Below, piece by piece: positions 44,850 to 58,200 of a DNA stretch of 64,000 nt; positions within the stretch are counted from its first letter, which is position 1; the number at the start of each line of letters is the position of its first letter. The stretch comes from Psococerastis gibbosa. Its lineage: Eukaryota; Arthropoda; Insecta; Psocodea; Psocidae. Made by a program: the position numbers and the translations under genes. The notes below the pieces were generated by a model, which saw only the letters and a program-made list of their open reading frames with translations, ran no database searches and was not told the origin of the DNA. Where the stretch lies: positions 34,815,047 to 34,879,046 of the forward strand of contig OZ020489.1 in assembly GCA_963971405.1 (NCBI GenBank), in the 5' to 3' direction.

Positions 44850-45040
44850 CTTTTGTGGACCATTGTACCTTGTACTGCCAACGAACTACGAAATTTTTCG
44901 GACATTATTGGAAATGTTTTCGTATGCATTTGGCAGATTGGTACAAGTCTTCGTTGTCAACCCACACCGGCTACAAGTGACAATGCACAAGCTAAACACC
45001 ATTGAAACAATGCAGCAGGCGTGACCGTGACTTAACCAAG
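44850..45040 (+). repeat. Dispersed repeat, third copy, downstream of PSME3
   Basis: TTTTTCGGACATTATTGG, GGCTACAAGTGACAATGCAC, AAGCTAAACACCATTGAAAC, GCGTGACCGTGACTTAACCA. It retains the unoccupied GACTTAACCAAG that is split at 16735. Confidence 0.75.
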
Positions 45041-45227
45041 CTTGGGTGCCAGTGAGACGAAGTTTTCAATTGTTTTCACAAGTTGTCGGTACTGGAAAAT
45101 TGATGCAATTTTTTATAAAATAGGCCTATATTTTTTTTAATGTTCAACATATGTAACGTTTAACAGCAATCGGCTGGGCGGGTAGTGAGTGGAACAATTT
45201 AAATGTTTCATCTAGCCCTTACTCAAA

Positions 45228-45456
45228 TTTAGCCGTGGCACGACAGCCCAATGAGGGGCAAAGTCTGAGGAGGGGTACAGGATCCTCTTTCTTGATCACG
45301 GCTCTATTTGAGATTTTGCGGTCAGCAACATTTCCGTATTTCGCGTGCCGGTGATAGTTAGGGTTGTTTGGGTGGGACGGATAATTTTTATCTCGTGTCT
45401 CGAACCTCGTACTTTTAGTTTCTTAGTCCAGTTCTGTACCAATAGACAACTTGCCG
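45228..45456 (-). mobile_element. tRNA-like SINE, second family, second copy
   Basis: Minus strand: TTGGTACAGAACTGGACTAA, then GGTTCGAGAC (45397-45406); distal TTGGGCTGTCGTGCC as in 13185-13400. Confidence 0.7.
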
Positions 45457-46351
45457 TGAGTGGGTTGTCAAATCCATGATTAACTTATGGATAATCATTT
45501 CTCTGATTAGTGATTGGTTGTCTTCCTGCCATAAGTTTTTTTTTTTTTTTTTTTTTTTAAATTTACAGCAACTTAATTTTTAATCTACACCCAAATTATA
45601 GACAAATAGCCAAATAACTGTTATTCATGTTAAATATTACTTTTTTATAATTCAAAGGATCAACAAAACCAATTGCTATTTCGTCGTAAAATTAATGAAA
45701 TAAAATAAAAAGTATATTATATTTTTATTATATTTTATATATTAAGTGATATGATATGCTTCTTCCCGTACGTTAACCATAGGCGTTATTCTTGACAGCT
45801 AAACCAGAGGAGGGCATTTTGCCCCATTTTTCATTATTTCTGAATAATATAATATAATATTTCTTTATCCATTCAATTGGACCAATCCGTAGCCCATTAA
45901 TATTAATAATTAATATCCATGTCCCTTCAAACACCCGGCACGAAAGTCTGTTTTATATGAATTTGTGCAGAACAAACTACATACAAGAGCTTGGTCTTAA
46001 CAGACTGCTAACCAGGTGTAATATTCTTAACCAGAAGTGTAACATACATATACATTATATTCCATGAATCAGTAGCTAGCTTTAGGAGGAAAATCTTACA
46101 ACATGCGTTATAATACCGTATGTACCGTCATAATTCCACTTGTAATAACATTGTCGAAATTGGAGTGTTTCCGTATATTATATATTATTATTATTATTTT
46201 AGTATTAAACCTGGTAAACATGCCACCATATTGCAAGGCCTGCTGTTCTCTTTATGTTTCTCTGGAGTTGTCCGTATGAATTGCTGCTGTCATTATAATT
46301 CATAGGTGGGAGCAAAGATAGCTTAGATGCGCTAGAAAGGTGCTTTAAGCA

Positions 46352-46487
46352 GCGGGCCTACTATGGCGATTATTTTCAATCTAAAATGTAACTAGATAAT
46401 TTTACAATGGCAAGTGCTATTCAAAATTGGTTTGTTAATATTTGTTACCCTATGAAAAGTTAATACTAAACGGCATAGTAGACCCGC
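46352..46487. repeat. Short foldback MITE, GCGGGCCTACTATGGC termini
   Basis: GCGGGCCTACTATGGC at left and GGCATAGTAGACCCGC at right; the centre has CAAGTGCTATTCAAAATTGG. 136 bp, no ORF. Confidence 0.82.
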
Positions 46488-46799
46488 AGGAGGTAAATCT
46501 TTGGTGAGACTGAGTGTTAACTTGCCTCAATTTTTTCAAAACAGTTAAAGGCATGGAATGCCTGAAGAAGGGTAACCTGATTGAGGTGCCGGCGCCTAGA
46601 ATTGGTATTGGCCGGATTATACATTAAATTGTTCTATTTATTCGTCAAACTACTCGATGGCAAGGTGGTAGCTTACTTGTGTAGGTAACTCAACAAGGGT
46701 ACTTACCTACAGATGCGACTGAAGAGGTCAATCAGATATATTTGTTAAATTGTTGGTATGCGATTAACATTTCTTAAAAAAACTTCAAAACAAACGTCA

Positions 46800-46995
46800 A
46801 GACATGTAGCGTAGTGGTACGGACTCTGACTTTCACCCGAAAGGTTGTTTATCGAGTCCCACAATGGCTTCATTTTCTGGCCATGCTTAGGGCATGTAAA
46901 GCAGGCGGTCCCGTGCCTTCCTAGTTGAGTATAAGAGAGGGCTTTATAGCTCTAACTCCGCCGCTAGGTTGGCTTAGTAATAGAAAAAACAAAAA
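46800..46995 (+). mobile_element. tRNA-derived SINE
   Basis: tRNA-like head with A box TGTAGCGTAGTGGTACGG (from 46805), then CTCTGACTTTCACCCGAAAG and a worn B box TATCGAGTCC. The body has GGCGGTCCCGTGCCTTCCTA and TATAAGAGAGGGCTTTATAG. RNA polymerase III internal promoters of this form define tRNA SINEs. Confidence 0.85.
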
Positions 46996-46999
46996 GTCC

Positions 47000-49640
47000 T
47001 TTTTTTATAAACATAGAAAGTTATAAAAATAGCGTTTTACAGCTTGTTATAATTTTAGCCAGTTCAGTTGTATATGTTAAGAAAATATCTTCACAGTATA
47101 TACAATATTTCAAGAAATTAGGAAGATTCTGTTCCTCTGTTGAAAATGAGATGACGCTTTCTTACTTACACTGAACGGAATTTGCATGGCAATATAATAG
47201 GCGTATTTTGTTACACGAATATTTTACATTGGAACACAAATCCGTATTAGAAATTAGACCGATCAGGGAACATGAGGAAAAGAAGCGAAAAATGTAACAA
47301 AATGAGCGTATTATGATATTATATTTTAAGCAGTAGACATGATTTCAAATTTAAGGCGCGAATCCAAAATTTGAAAAAAAGAAATGATATCAATATCACC
47401 CATTATTAAAAATAACTTTGCGGTTACATTAAAAATATAAACCCTATAAAAAGTTACACCAACAGCATAACATTAACCATTAACTCGTTAGTCATCACAA
47501 ATCCAAGATGTCAGCGTAGGCCGTAAACAAATTTTTGTAAGCCAAAATCGTGGCAAAATTAAAAAAAATTATCAGAAAAAAAATGAATATATGATCTACC
47601 TCCCGAGCTGGGTTGAAATATTATTGAATATTTAATACTAATCCAGATCACTAATCCGGATTAAGAATCGAACATTTAATACGCTCCGCCCCCTTTGGTA
47701 GCAAAATGCACCAAATCACGTATTCCAAATTCGCATTCGTGTTACAAAATACGACTATAGAATTTACGGTTTTTTCATTTTCTTGGAAAAATTCTACTGC
47801 ACCAGAAATTAAATAACCCATACACGTACGTAACGGTTTGCTGGAAATAGCCCTACACTTGCGTAGTAAACAAAATAAAATAATAAAATGTTTATAGATA
47901 AACTAGGGCTGGCAGGTCGGAGTCAACGGCCGTAAATTTTTTTCTAATTTTTTTAGTGGGTTGGGTTTTTTATATGCAGAACCCGTAAGTGATCTACTCT
48001 TAAGAGCAATTCAAATCTGTACGTGTACTTATCAATGTTGTTTGTAGTATTATATGGCATATAATACAGTCAGTAAATTGACTTAAGTTCAAGAGGCAAC
48101 CTCCTCGATGCAACCGAAATTAGAGATCAAGTCCAAATTTTTCTTGGCTCTCTAATTTCGGTCTATACGTGTACGTAAAAGTATTAAGGGTCTTCACAAT
48201 GTCGGTGTTGTTGAGTTAGCCCTAGTTAAGTGTGTTATATGAAGTTAATTTAACACTAATGGAACCCTATAACCAAGCTAGTCAGCGTGTTTTCGAAACG
48301 CTCTTCTGAGTTGGTTAAAACCGTCTTATTTAGGTAGCGCTGCGATCGAGTTATTTGACCGTCGACTTATTTGTTTATGTCGGTTCATTAGAATCATGTA
48401 TTTAGAATTTTGTAACATTTACAATACAATCCTTTACAATAGCGCCACGAAAGTCCTGACTATTGCCAAGTTGTTTACTCTGTTAAATATTAATAACTAA
48501 AAAAAACAACAACATAATAACTCACACCGAGGTCCACTCACGATTGTGTGAACTTGGATAACACTTCCAACTAGATAACTCCTTAACACTAACATTGTGA
48601 AGACCGTTAAACCGTTAATTTGACCATTTTTTTGTGTGTAAACATTGAGATTCGACCGAAATTGTTTTAATATTGTATTACCGGTCAATGTTAATTATGC
48701 GCATATTGTAACTTATACCTTGGCATAAAACTCAGAAAATGATTATGCATATGTTTTATCATTTCGTACTCTGTCGCCAAATCAGTTTTTACTATGTTAT
48801 TACTGTGTTGTTTGAATGTACACGTCTTAAATGAGATGTTATACCTCCGTGTTGCAGTACTGTCGGACGACAGGACCTGTTGTCATTTCAACGAGAAATT
48901 TTCAGTTGCTAACAACAGAAATTAAAAGACAGGTAAAGTGAAATGTTTATTTCCTTTCATTTTTACTTTCAATTGAAGTACTACGACTTTAATAGGTTAA
49001 ATTTTATATGCGATAAAATTGCATAGTATGGAATTAGTCCATTGCGTCGAACTGAAGTTAAATGGCATGCTACAATCTAAACAGCCACATAGCAATCCGT
49101 TTTGCTTTGTAATTTTATAATTAAAAAAAACCCTATAAGCAACTTTCCTGCTTAATATAGCATTGATGTTAATTCGCCGGACATGCTACTTAATTAAACG
49201 CACATGTACCTTTTTCAAGTTCAGCTAGCTCTTGCTGATATTTGGATGCGTAGCTTGGTTCATTGTCTGGTTAGATACGAGATGTTGAGCCCCTAGGTGT
49301 GCCAAAAGCAGCGAAAAAAAATCAGTGATTGTCTCAACACCAATGTTGACTTTTAATACGAGCGCGTGCCAAGTCCACTGAAAAACCTTCCTATGTGATT
49401 TACAAGCTAAAACAATCCCTTCATCCCTACTACTTCATCCCTACGTTACGTCACGCCAAAGTTGTGTCGGTTTATAAATGAGACCTTTCTGACATTACCA
49501 GAAGAATAAACAGTCGTTTCAATAAAAAAATATGTCGCATATAATGACTAGATGGTACAACAATGTTGTTAAATAGGTTATCGCAACTTGGACTGACTAT
49601 AATACAATGTTGCATTGCTTAGTAGGGGTATTTACGTACC
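47000..49640. other. Gene-free interval between PSME3 and the M13 gene
   Basis: AT-rich, without long ORFs, splice-linked exons or named repeats except the hairpin at 48085-48175. It may contain diverged transposon DNA or 5' non-coding exons that cannot be recognised from sequence alone. Confidence 0.5.
48085..48175. repeat. Small hairpin repeat with AACCGAAATTAGAG arms
   Basis: CAACCGAAATTAGAG ... CTCTAATTTCGGT flank CAAGTCCAAATTTTTCTT, preceded by TTCAAGAGGCAACCTCCTCG. The second copy is at 56488-56602. Confidence 0.7.
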
Positions 49641-49641
49641 T

Positions 49642-49976
49642 GCAGCCTGATCATGGCGATTATAATACCGGTTTTTATTTAATCTCCAGCAGCCTGATCG
49701 GGACGTTTATAATACTGGTATTTATTTAATCCACTGGTAAACAAGAAAATTTTATAATGGAAAGTGCTATTCAAAATTTGTTTGTCTACAGTTATAATCC
49801 TTGGGTATTTATTTAACCCCGGTATTATAAACGCCTCGATCAGACTGCTGCTGGTATTAAAAATGTAAACAAGATAATTTTAAAATAGAAAGTGCTATTC
49901 AAAATTTGTTTGTTTACATTTTTAATACCAGGGGATTGAATAAATACCGGTATTATAATCGCCATGATCAGGCTGC
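49642..49976. repeat. Nested foldback element: one inverted-repeat unit inside another
   Basis: Outer arms GCAGCCTGATCATGGCGATT / AATCGCCATGATCAGGCTGC (49642, 49976) enclose inner arms CAGCAGCCTGATCGGGACG / CCTCGATCAGACTGCTGCTGG (49687-49854). Both share the core AAGTGCTATTCAAAATTTGT and the short palindrome ATGTAAACAAGATAATTTTA. Related single units are at 46352, 16204 and 28965. Confidence 0.85.
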
Positions 49977-50610
49977 TGTAGTTTATTCAGAGAAAATGGA
50001 AATGGAAATAAAAAAGTGAATAAATAAACATTGAATACAACGGAAACTTAGTTTATTTATTTACTTTTTTACGATATGTACATGTTTGAATACCATCAAT
50101 GTACGTAAAGTTCTAACATAAAAAGCAATGAATTTGATTTTTCATTTGATCATAGTATTCCAATAATTCAAATACAAACAGGTTCACATGCAATAACAAA
50201 AAAAAAACATTACTTTACTATATACTGAAGGTACACTGGTTGCATTGTAGCGAGATATTGTACACATAGTAACTGCAAGTGGCATGGAATAGTTCATCCA
50301 TTGAGTAGAAGTAATGTTTTATTTTTATTTTTATTTTATTTTAAGTCTACAATATTAGATTTTTACATTGATTCTGAATCTGGCTCCAACTATTCAAAAA
50401 TAATTTGCCAGCGTAATATAGTCGGGCTTACTTGGTTATACACTTACTGTGGGTACGGTACATGACTTATTCTTAAAGAGAATAAATAAATAAAAAGGTA
50501 CATTTGTATTTACTAAGAGTAAAATGTGAGTTATGAACCATCTATTGTAATAATATAGGCCACCAACAATTAACATACCTTCATTCTTTAGCCTGAGGGG
50601 TTACCATTAA

Positions 50611-51000
50611 GGCGCCAATTCCACCGACCGGCTAGGGCTAAATACAAAAACGGTAACGTGGTAGCAGACATTCAAAACTTAGGCGGGGTTTCCATCGACC
50701 TCACATTGCAGAATGCGAATTACATTGACGGAAATGTTTGTTTTAATTTTTATAGAAATCTATTAAAATGTTTGTAATCAACATATCCCATGACGCCATT
50801 TTTTAATTTTAGTTAGTTTGTGATTTTACTCTATGATCATTGATCAATTTTAACTATGGCATAGAGTAAAACACACATTTCCGTCAATGTCATTTGCATT
50901 CTGCAATGCGAGGTCGATGGAGACGCCGCCTAAGTCTTGAATGTCTGCTACCACGTCACCGTTTTTGAATATAGCCCTAGCCGGTCGGTGGAATCTCCGC
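50611..51000. mobile_element. Harbinger-like MITE, same family
   Basis: GGCGCCAATTCCACCGACCG ... CGGTCGGTGGAATCTCCGC with the TAGGGCTA, GACATTCAAAACTTAGG and ATTGCAGAATGC blocks mirrored. TTAA is present at both edges, in line with a TTA or TAA target. Confidence 0.88.
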
Positions 51001-52033
51001 TTAAACAACAGAAATTACATTATACAGGGCCGAACCGATTAATTGGCCCATTTTCTCAAGTGACTGCGCTCCGTCATAGAAAATACACATAAAATAGACA
51101 TAGCAGCGAAAAAATTCTTTTAATTTTGTCGTGGCTAAAGAAGCTAGTGCCACGCATTAAAACGTAACTTAATGCTATACCAAAGTACCTCCACTTCTGA
51201 AGTTATAACAAGAAACATTTAAACCATCGCGGGGCTCTAGACCGTTATCAATATGACAATATGGCCGGCTAGTACGCAATTTTGCTGAGTGAAGGGCATC
51301 CTTAAGCTAAGCACAGGGGTTTGACCGGGTCCAGGTATCCCTTCTGCTGTGCTGCAAACTGTACGACTTTATTTATTACGTTGGTACTTATCTCTGATAG
51401 TTGGCTTAAGATTAACGGGTTCCCAGTAAGGGATACTATGGCTCCTGCCATTCCAGTTAATTTCCAGTTAATCTATGATTTAAACATGTACACGTTCAAT
51501 ACCTTATTACCGTCATTTCAGTGGAACCCCGTACTAGCTGCATTAAATATGAATCTGCCTCATTTGATCGACCTTGAAATTGTTTAATAACTAATCTAAA
51601 CTATCATAGGCTACGATGGTATAGTTATGATGCCTCAGTATGGAACTCTTTCGCAATTTATTTTTCCGAAAACCTGAACGCTTTACTGCATATGAGGCTG
51701 CCACGTTGGCTTTATAAACAGATGTCCATTCTTGTTTCTTCTCACCATCTTGTCTGGAATCCACGAAAAACTGGGTTCTCTCAGTTCACATTAAGATATC
51801 TGTATTCAGTACCGCAGTCTGATATTGTACTATAGTTTAGTAGTTGTGCGAATTAATGTGCTAGAACTTAATAAGAGTTCGTTACACTGCACAAGCGGCA
51901 TAAAAAGGAAAAGTACAAACACCTATATTTTCTATTCTATTGAAACTTCGTTGATGATAACTTCCAGGATGTAGGATAGTTCTTTCATCAGTTTTTTTTA
52001 TGGTAACTTGGCCGTAAATGCTGTTCCGCCTAT

Positions 52034-52210
52034 TTACCAAACTTCGCATTTGTCCTTGGGATTCATATTTGAGCCCACAGTACAGTTGAACGTCTCTGCG
52101 AATTCTGGCAGATTACTTAGCGGGCCGATGACGCGGTACTTTGATGGTGCATGCGTGTCCTTCTCTATTTGTAATTTCATTGCCTCGGGTGTAGAGCTGG
52201 AGCACCATAC
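52034..52210 (-). CDS. M13 peptidase last exon
   Basis: Acceptor CTTTTTATTAG; phase 0. Encodes [20 protein letters not shown] then [20 protein letters not shown] and [10 protein letters not shown] with stop TAA at 52036-52034. DTHAP holds the transition-state His; CxVW is the invariant M13 C-terminus whose Cys pairs with the N-terminal domain. Confidence 0.95.
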   Translation of the reverse strand, partial: VWCSSSTPEAMKLQIEKDTHAPSKYRVIGPLSNLPEFAETFNCTVGSNMNPKDKCEVW

Positions 52211-55200
52211 CTAATAAAAAGAATTTAAAAAAAATTAGGCCTATTAAGAGAAAATCCGACACCCCCACTACAGGATTTTGTGTGTAGAAAGTCCAATTTA
52301 TTTCATAATTATTGATCATAGAGCCATAAATAAGTAGTAGAAAAAATATAAGAAATGAAATGATCCTCTGCATTTTAATGCATAGTGTGTAGGCGGCAAC
52401 GATATCTTTTGGCTACAGTTTTTGAAGACTTGAAAATAGACAAGGTTAGGTTACGTCCATGCTTTCAAAAACTAGAACGGGGTCAGTACATACCAAGGCC
52501 GTAGCCAGAATTTTTTTCGGGAGGGGGGGGGTTTCAGAATACTATCTAGTATCAAGCCATTTCATTTCGGGGGGGGGGGGTTGAACCCACATGAACCCCC
52601 CCCCCTGGCTGCGGCCTTGGTGCATACTATGTATTAATATGTAGAGGAGTATTTCTTCTACTTCTTTAGGTACTCATTATGCCTCTTAATCTAATATCGA
52701 TATTGTCGAGAAATTTGACTTCGTAATAAAAGTCAGTGGTTCTTAATTGATATAAAAATTATAATGGAATGGAATGTAAGATTGTTTTTGACTTTTTGAC
52801 AATTGCATGCATTCTTGTACTATCAAGCTAATGCCACTTCTATTAATAAAAATAGGTTGCAAGGATGAGTTTTTTTCTAATTTCACTGTATTCGATACAA
52901 CAGGCTCTAATATAGGTACTGCATACATTGAAAAAAAAAAAAAAAAAATAACCTGCGCGAAACTCAAGAAGAAAAGCTGTCTCTGTGTAAGGTTGAGTCC
53001 AGGTAGAGGGGCTTCTTCTTCATCCTTTTTCGTTTTCAGATACGCATGGAACGCAGCTTTTAACCCCCCGTTATCAGCTATATTTTCACCTGAAAGTACA
53101 TTACAAAACTTTCTTCAGCTTGTTACAATTGAAATACCTACATAATGTATATTATTTCATGTACCGTATTAAATTTCTCTCTTTTTCATTTACATTCCAG
53201 TTCCACGCATATTTTTCAATATTTGTACAACATACTATGCATAGGCCTACCTAGCAAACTTTTTCCATTCAGAGGCATTCCATTGATTTTATAATCTGAA
53301 TATTGTTTCACCACACACTCAGTTTGGGCTTTAAACCGGTCTATGGTAGCGTTGTTCCACCATGTGTGAAGGTTGCCATATTGGTCGTATTCGCGACCTG
53401 AAAACAAAATTTGCTTTTGTTATATGATCAGTAGGTTAAATTTGATTTATATTGTAATTATAAAGTTATACACAGTGGCGTGTACATAAAATATTGTCAA
53501 GGGGAGGGGGCTAATCACCTCTAGTAGCTATCAACTTCTTAATTTAATTAGACACTGTCCCATTGGGGGGGGGGGAGCTATTTCCCATATACAGTATATG
53601 CCACTGGTTTTACAATCTTCTTTGTCGCTCCACCTCTCTTTAGGTGTATCTCTCCACCGAATTCTTTGGACTTTAATGAGAATGATGGCGTTGTCATTTT
53701 CCAGGATCTCTTCTATCTCGTCGTTTGTTCTCCTTCTCCAGACTCGTTCACCCCTCGGTACCGGCGCCTTACCATGGTTCATTCAAACACTTTTTGAGGC
53801 ATCATCCGGAGATATCAGTTAGACAATGATGCTTCTACTAGTACTTAGTAAGTCCATATATATCTGGTTAGGGGTACTCACACAGCCCCGGTAATGTGGA
53901 AAACTCCGTTCTTCTTCTTCTGGCTCTACAGCCCTAGATGAGCTCGACAACACTCCTCCAGTCATCTCGGTTTGTACGACGCTCCACCATCTACGAACTC
54001 CCAACTCGCGAAGGTCAGTTTCTGACTCATCCTTCCAGCGTTTTCGAGGACGTCCCGTCAGTCGTCTGCCTGTCATGCTTCCTTTGTACGTCTTGTTCGG
54101 CATGTGGTCGTCTGACATTCTTATGAGGTGTTTCAGCCATCTTATGCGTTGCGCTTTTATAAACCGGACTATTTGTTCGAAATGTATATACAAAATGTGT
54201 TTGTGTATGTATACTTTTATTTTCCTGCGCTCTATCCCCTACGGGTAGTATGACATTGGTGCTTCTACAGCCCTCTATCTAGGGCGTCCTGGTATGAGTT
54301 GGTCCTCATATGCCTGGATCTTTCTCGGCAGCGTCTACTTCGGTCTTCCTCTTCTCAAGCAGCTTCCTGGGACCGATATGTACGATAAAATGTACGGCAT
54401 ATAAAAAATGCCGATTTTATTATTTTTTATTTATTTACATTACATATTTTATGAATGAATGTATTTCCAAGACAATATACAATATATATGCACATTACAA
54501 AATCGATGGGCTTTAGAATTTAATTTCATATTATAATACGCTATTTTCCCACTTTACTATATGCGAGTAGGTACTCCTATTATATCTTCAAAGTTTGGTA
54601 GAGATAACATGCTGGCGCGGATCTACGGGGGGGGGGGGGGGGGGGGGGCTATGGGGGCTGTAGCCCCCCTTTAGGGTCCTAAAAATGCGTAAAACCCCAC
54701 TACTTCAGGCCTATTTTTCACACATTTTCTCCCTGGGGAGACCCCCGGGCCCTCCTAGTGCTCGATTGTATTAATTACCTATAATATAAAACCCTTATTG
54801 CTCTGAAAATGCGTAAAACCCCAATATTTCAGCCCTATTTTTCAAAAACGTTTCGAAATTTAATCTTAGCTCCCTCATTGGTCTCATTCTAGATCCGCGC
54901 CTGATAACATGTGTAATTTACAAACCTTGGTCGTCGAAAGCATGTGTAAGCTCGTGGCCCATTACCATTCCCATAGCTCCGAAATTAACACTGGTGGGGT
55001 GGTGAACGCTGTAGAAGGGAAACCTGAGAATTCCGGCGGGAAAAACTATTTGATTTTTTGTAGGCGTATAATAAGCGTTCACCGCAAATGGAGCCATATC
55101 CCACCTGTGGACAATGTATTAGTCATTTGCATCAGCTATAAAATTCATGTTTTACGACGATTCTATCCCTTATCACCGCCCCGCCAAAAGGGACCGGTTT

Positions 55201-58200
55201 GAAGGGATGGCATGAATGCATGGAGCCTTAATGAGCCCGGTCACACTGTTCCGGTAGCCCCGTGCCGTCGATTGTCGACCGGATAGTGCTGCGGCAGGGA
55301 CCGGCCTTATCACACTCGCGATTTGCCGACGTCTTCTCCATTGCAGTGTGAGAGCCTTTATACTCTTACAACTTTATACTCATATTTTTCACCATTCAGT
55401 ATTCTGATGTGTGGTTACGCCACTGCCGTTGCATTTGGCTAGCTCAGAGCTGCATAAGCGACACTAAGCTTTCCTAAGAATGGGCGCGCAGCCGTCTGGC
55501 CCGACGTCAAACAGCCTGAAGGCAGCCGAGGCGTTAAATAGGAGTAGGTTCGGAAAATAGTGGCAGAAGGAGCCAAAAGAAGCTTATGCAGCACTGAGCT
55601 TTACCTTTACCAATAGATTGCTGAATGAATAGTCAGACCCGCATATAATGTCACTTCTAAACCTGATATTTTATCTTTCTGTCCAAGATCATAGATAGTC
55701 CTCCAAGTCCACTGTTTGCATTGATTTGAATTGAAAATTTGCGTAAAGCATCTAGGAAGCGAAAACATTAAAGTTGCTGAGTTGTTATTATAAGTTAGTT
55801 TGTCTACAAAGTTGGTTAATGTTGTTATTTTTTTATATTATTTTTAGGCGCGGGACTCTTTCGAGTAATTGCGCTGGTCGGTGTGTGTGTGCGCGGAAGT
55901 GAAGTTATTTGTGTCAGTACTCAGTGGTAATTCCTACCTAGACTTGTTGACAGGTTGATCCAATTTCGCGATATTCTTTCGAAGCATATACTGACTCACT
56001 CGGATTGTATTGTCAAAATACTCTGTCTCGTTGATGAAAAGGTCTTTATACTCGTCGTCCAGTTGCTGTGGGTGCAAAACGAAGTCAGGAAATCCTGAAA
56101 TATATATGAATGTTAATGTTATAATATTTAATAATTCAAGAGCCGTAACAGCAACATAGGTACTAGGACTAGACAATCGTAAGATTGTGGAGTGTGGACT
56201 GTGGACAAAGGATAGACGATGAACTTCACAAATTACATTACCATTTTTCATGATTATTTACATAGATTTACAAATTTAGAATCTACCTAGGTACCCTTGG
56301 TATAATGGTAGTTTGTAGTGCCAGTTTATATTTTCGATACCTAAATATTTTAAATCATTTTTAGGTATATGATAGGCTAGAAATTACTTCATTGTTAGTA
56401 GGAAGTAATTTTAGTGTTACTGTTCGGTTATATTGCAGTATAGTATGCCACTGTGTATTATACCACTGACATTAATTTTTATTTTATTCAAGAGGTATCC
56501 TCATCGTTATAACCGAAATTGGTTAGAAGATTGTAGGAATTAATTGTCGAATCCCGCCAAGTCCAGTTTTTCTATACCCTCTAATTTCGGTTAGGTACTG
56601 TTAGGTATTGACTGCTACCCTCGCAAGCCAATGGGATGAGGGGGCACTTCAGCTTTTATTTACTGACGTAAAACATTATTAAGAAAATACATGAATTATT
56701 ATTATTATTATTACTTACTTTACTTTTTACTTTAATTATTTTACTTTACTATAATTACTCTTTACGTTAACTTACAATTTAAAATGGTATGAATTAAACT
56801 GATTTGAAATTAAAACTAAGTTTTTTTTGCTAACACAGACGTGAAATAGAAAACATGTAGCATCATCTACAGCGTTTACTGTGCGAGCCCCCGACAAGTT
56901 GATTAACTTGGGGGCCCACAGGTTATTTGTATTATAACGGTATAATTGTTAATTTATAAATATATTCCTTCGGCGCAGGGGAGTACCGGCCGAAGAAGAA
57001 GAAGAAAAAAAAATTATCAAATAAAATCAACAAGAAATACAAACAATACGAAGAAAAATTCAAACATGCTAACATTCTGCCAATAACGAAACTATTCAAG
57101 TATAAATTAATAAGAGATAACTATTTTAAAAAAGAATACCAAATAGATGATAAAGGGAAGTACAATACAGGAAACCCAAAAAAGCTTAAGTTTGAGATAA
57201 CATTTAACAAATACGGAGAGAGATTAAACAAAGTACTTATACCAAAGATATTTAATGAACTTCCTCCACAAATGAAAAGATTTAAACAGATGGGTGAGTT
57301 AAAAGCGGGTATAAAAAGATGGCTGGTCAATGGGAGTTAATAATAATAATAAAAACTGACATCAAAATAACAAGTTAAAATAAAATTAAAATAAAAATAA
57401 AATAAAATTAACATTATAAATAAATAACAAAAATAAATTGTTAAGCCTTGTTTAGCAGCACTGTATGAGTCTTTTGTCCCAAATAAGCGCTAGCTTGGGG
57501 ATGCGGGATGGTATTAAATTATGTATTGTATTTTTGTAATATATGCTCCTTGTCCAGGGAATACTGAACAAGGGAAAGAAAGAAAGAAAGATTATTATTA
57601 AGTGAGCATTAAATAGCTATTGACAGCAAAAAGAGCCGAAACAAAAAGCAAAAACTTGCATGCCCCCAACTTGGCGCCCCTGGTCCGTTTGTATTAAAAT
57701 AGACTCGCGCTTATTCACAGCGAATATCTAATTAGTGGGCCACTTACCAATCATATCAGATATGGCATTGGCTTTGTTAATAGCAGCCAATCGCGTTTCT
57801 TGGTCCATCCAGCTCAAGTTCTTTAAATTTTCTTTAAATGCATTTCTTGTCTCATTTATCATTCTTTCCGCCTGAAAATATTATGGTACACAAGTTACGG
57901 TATAATTATATTACAATAGCATATCATAGTGAGATTCTCCAAAGTGACTTCGTGGAACTTCATCATACTTATAATTGTAGAAAGAATGAGACGCAACTGA
58001 TCCACAATAAAATATATTAAACGTGACCGGTTTCGGTAAAATACCATCATCAGACATAAACAAATAAATGAAACACGCCTTTATATACATACCAAGGAGG
58101 GGTGGGGGATACAATATTAATTGGTAGGAGGTGGGCGGGGTTGGGAACATAACATTAGGAGTGGGGAGCAATTTTGGAAAATTATTACTTGCACGACAAT

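Noticed and set aside
49642-49976. CRISPR-like series of short repeats
   Set aside because: The repeats are inverted, few and of unequal spacing, in a eukaryotic genome; they are foldback transposon arms.
51321-51587. 88-codon plus-strand ORF near the 3' end of the M13 gene
   Set aside because: Looks superficially protein-like, but no motif was recognised and it is not on the M13 strand; left out as unsupported.
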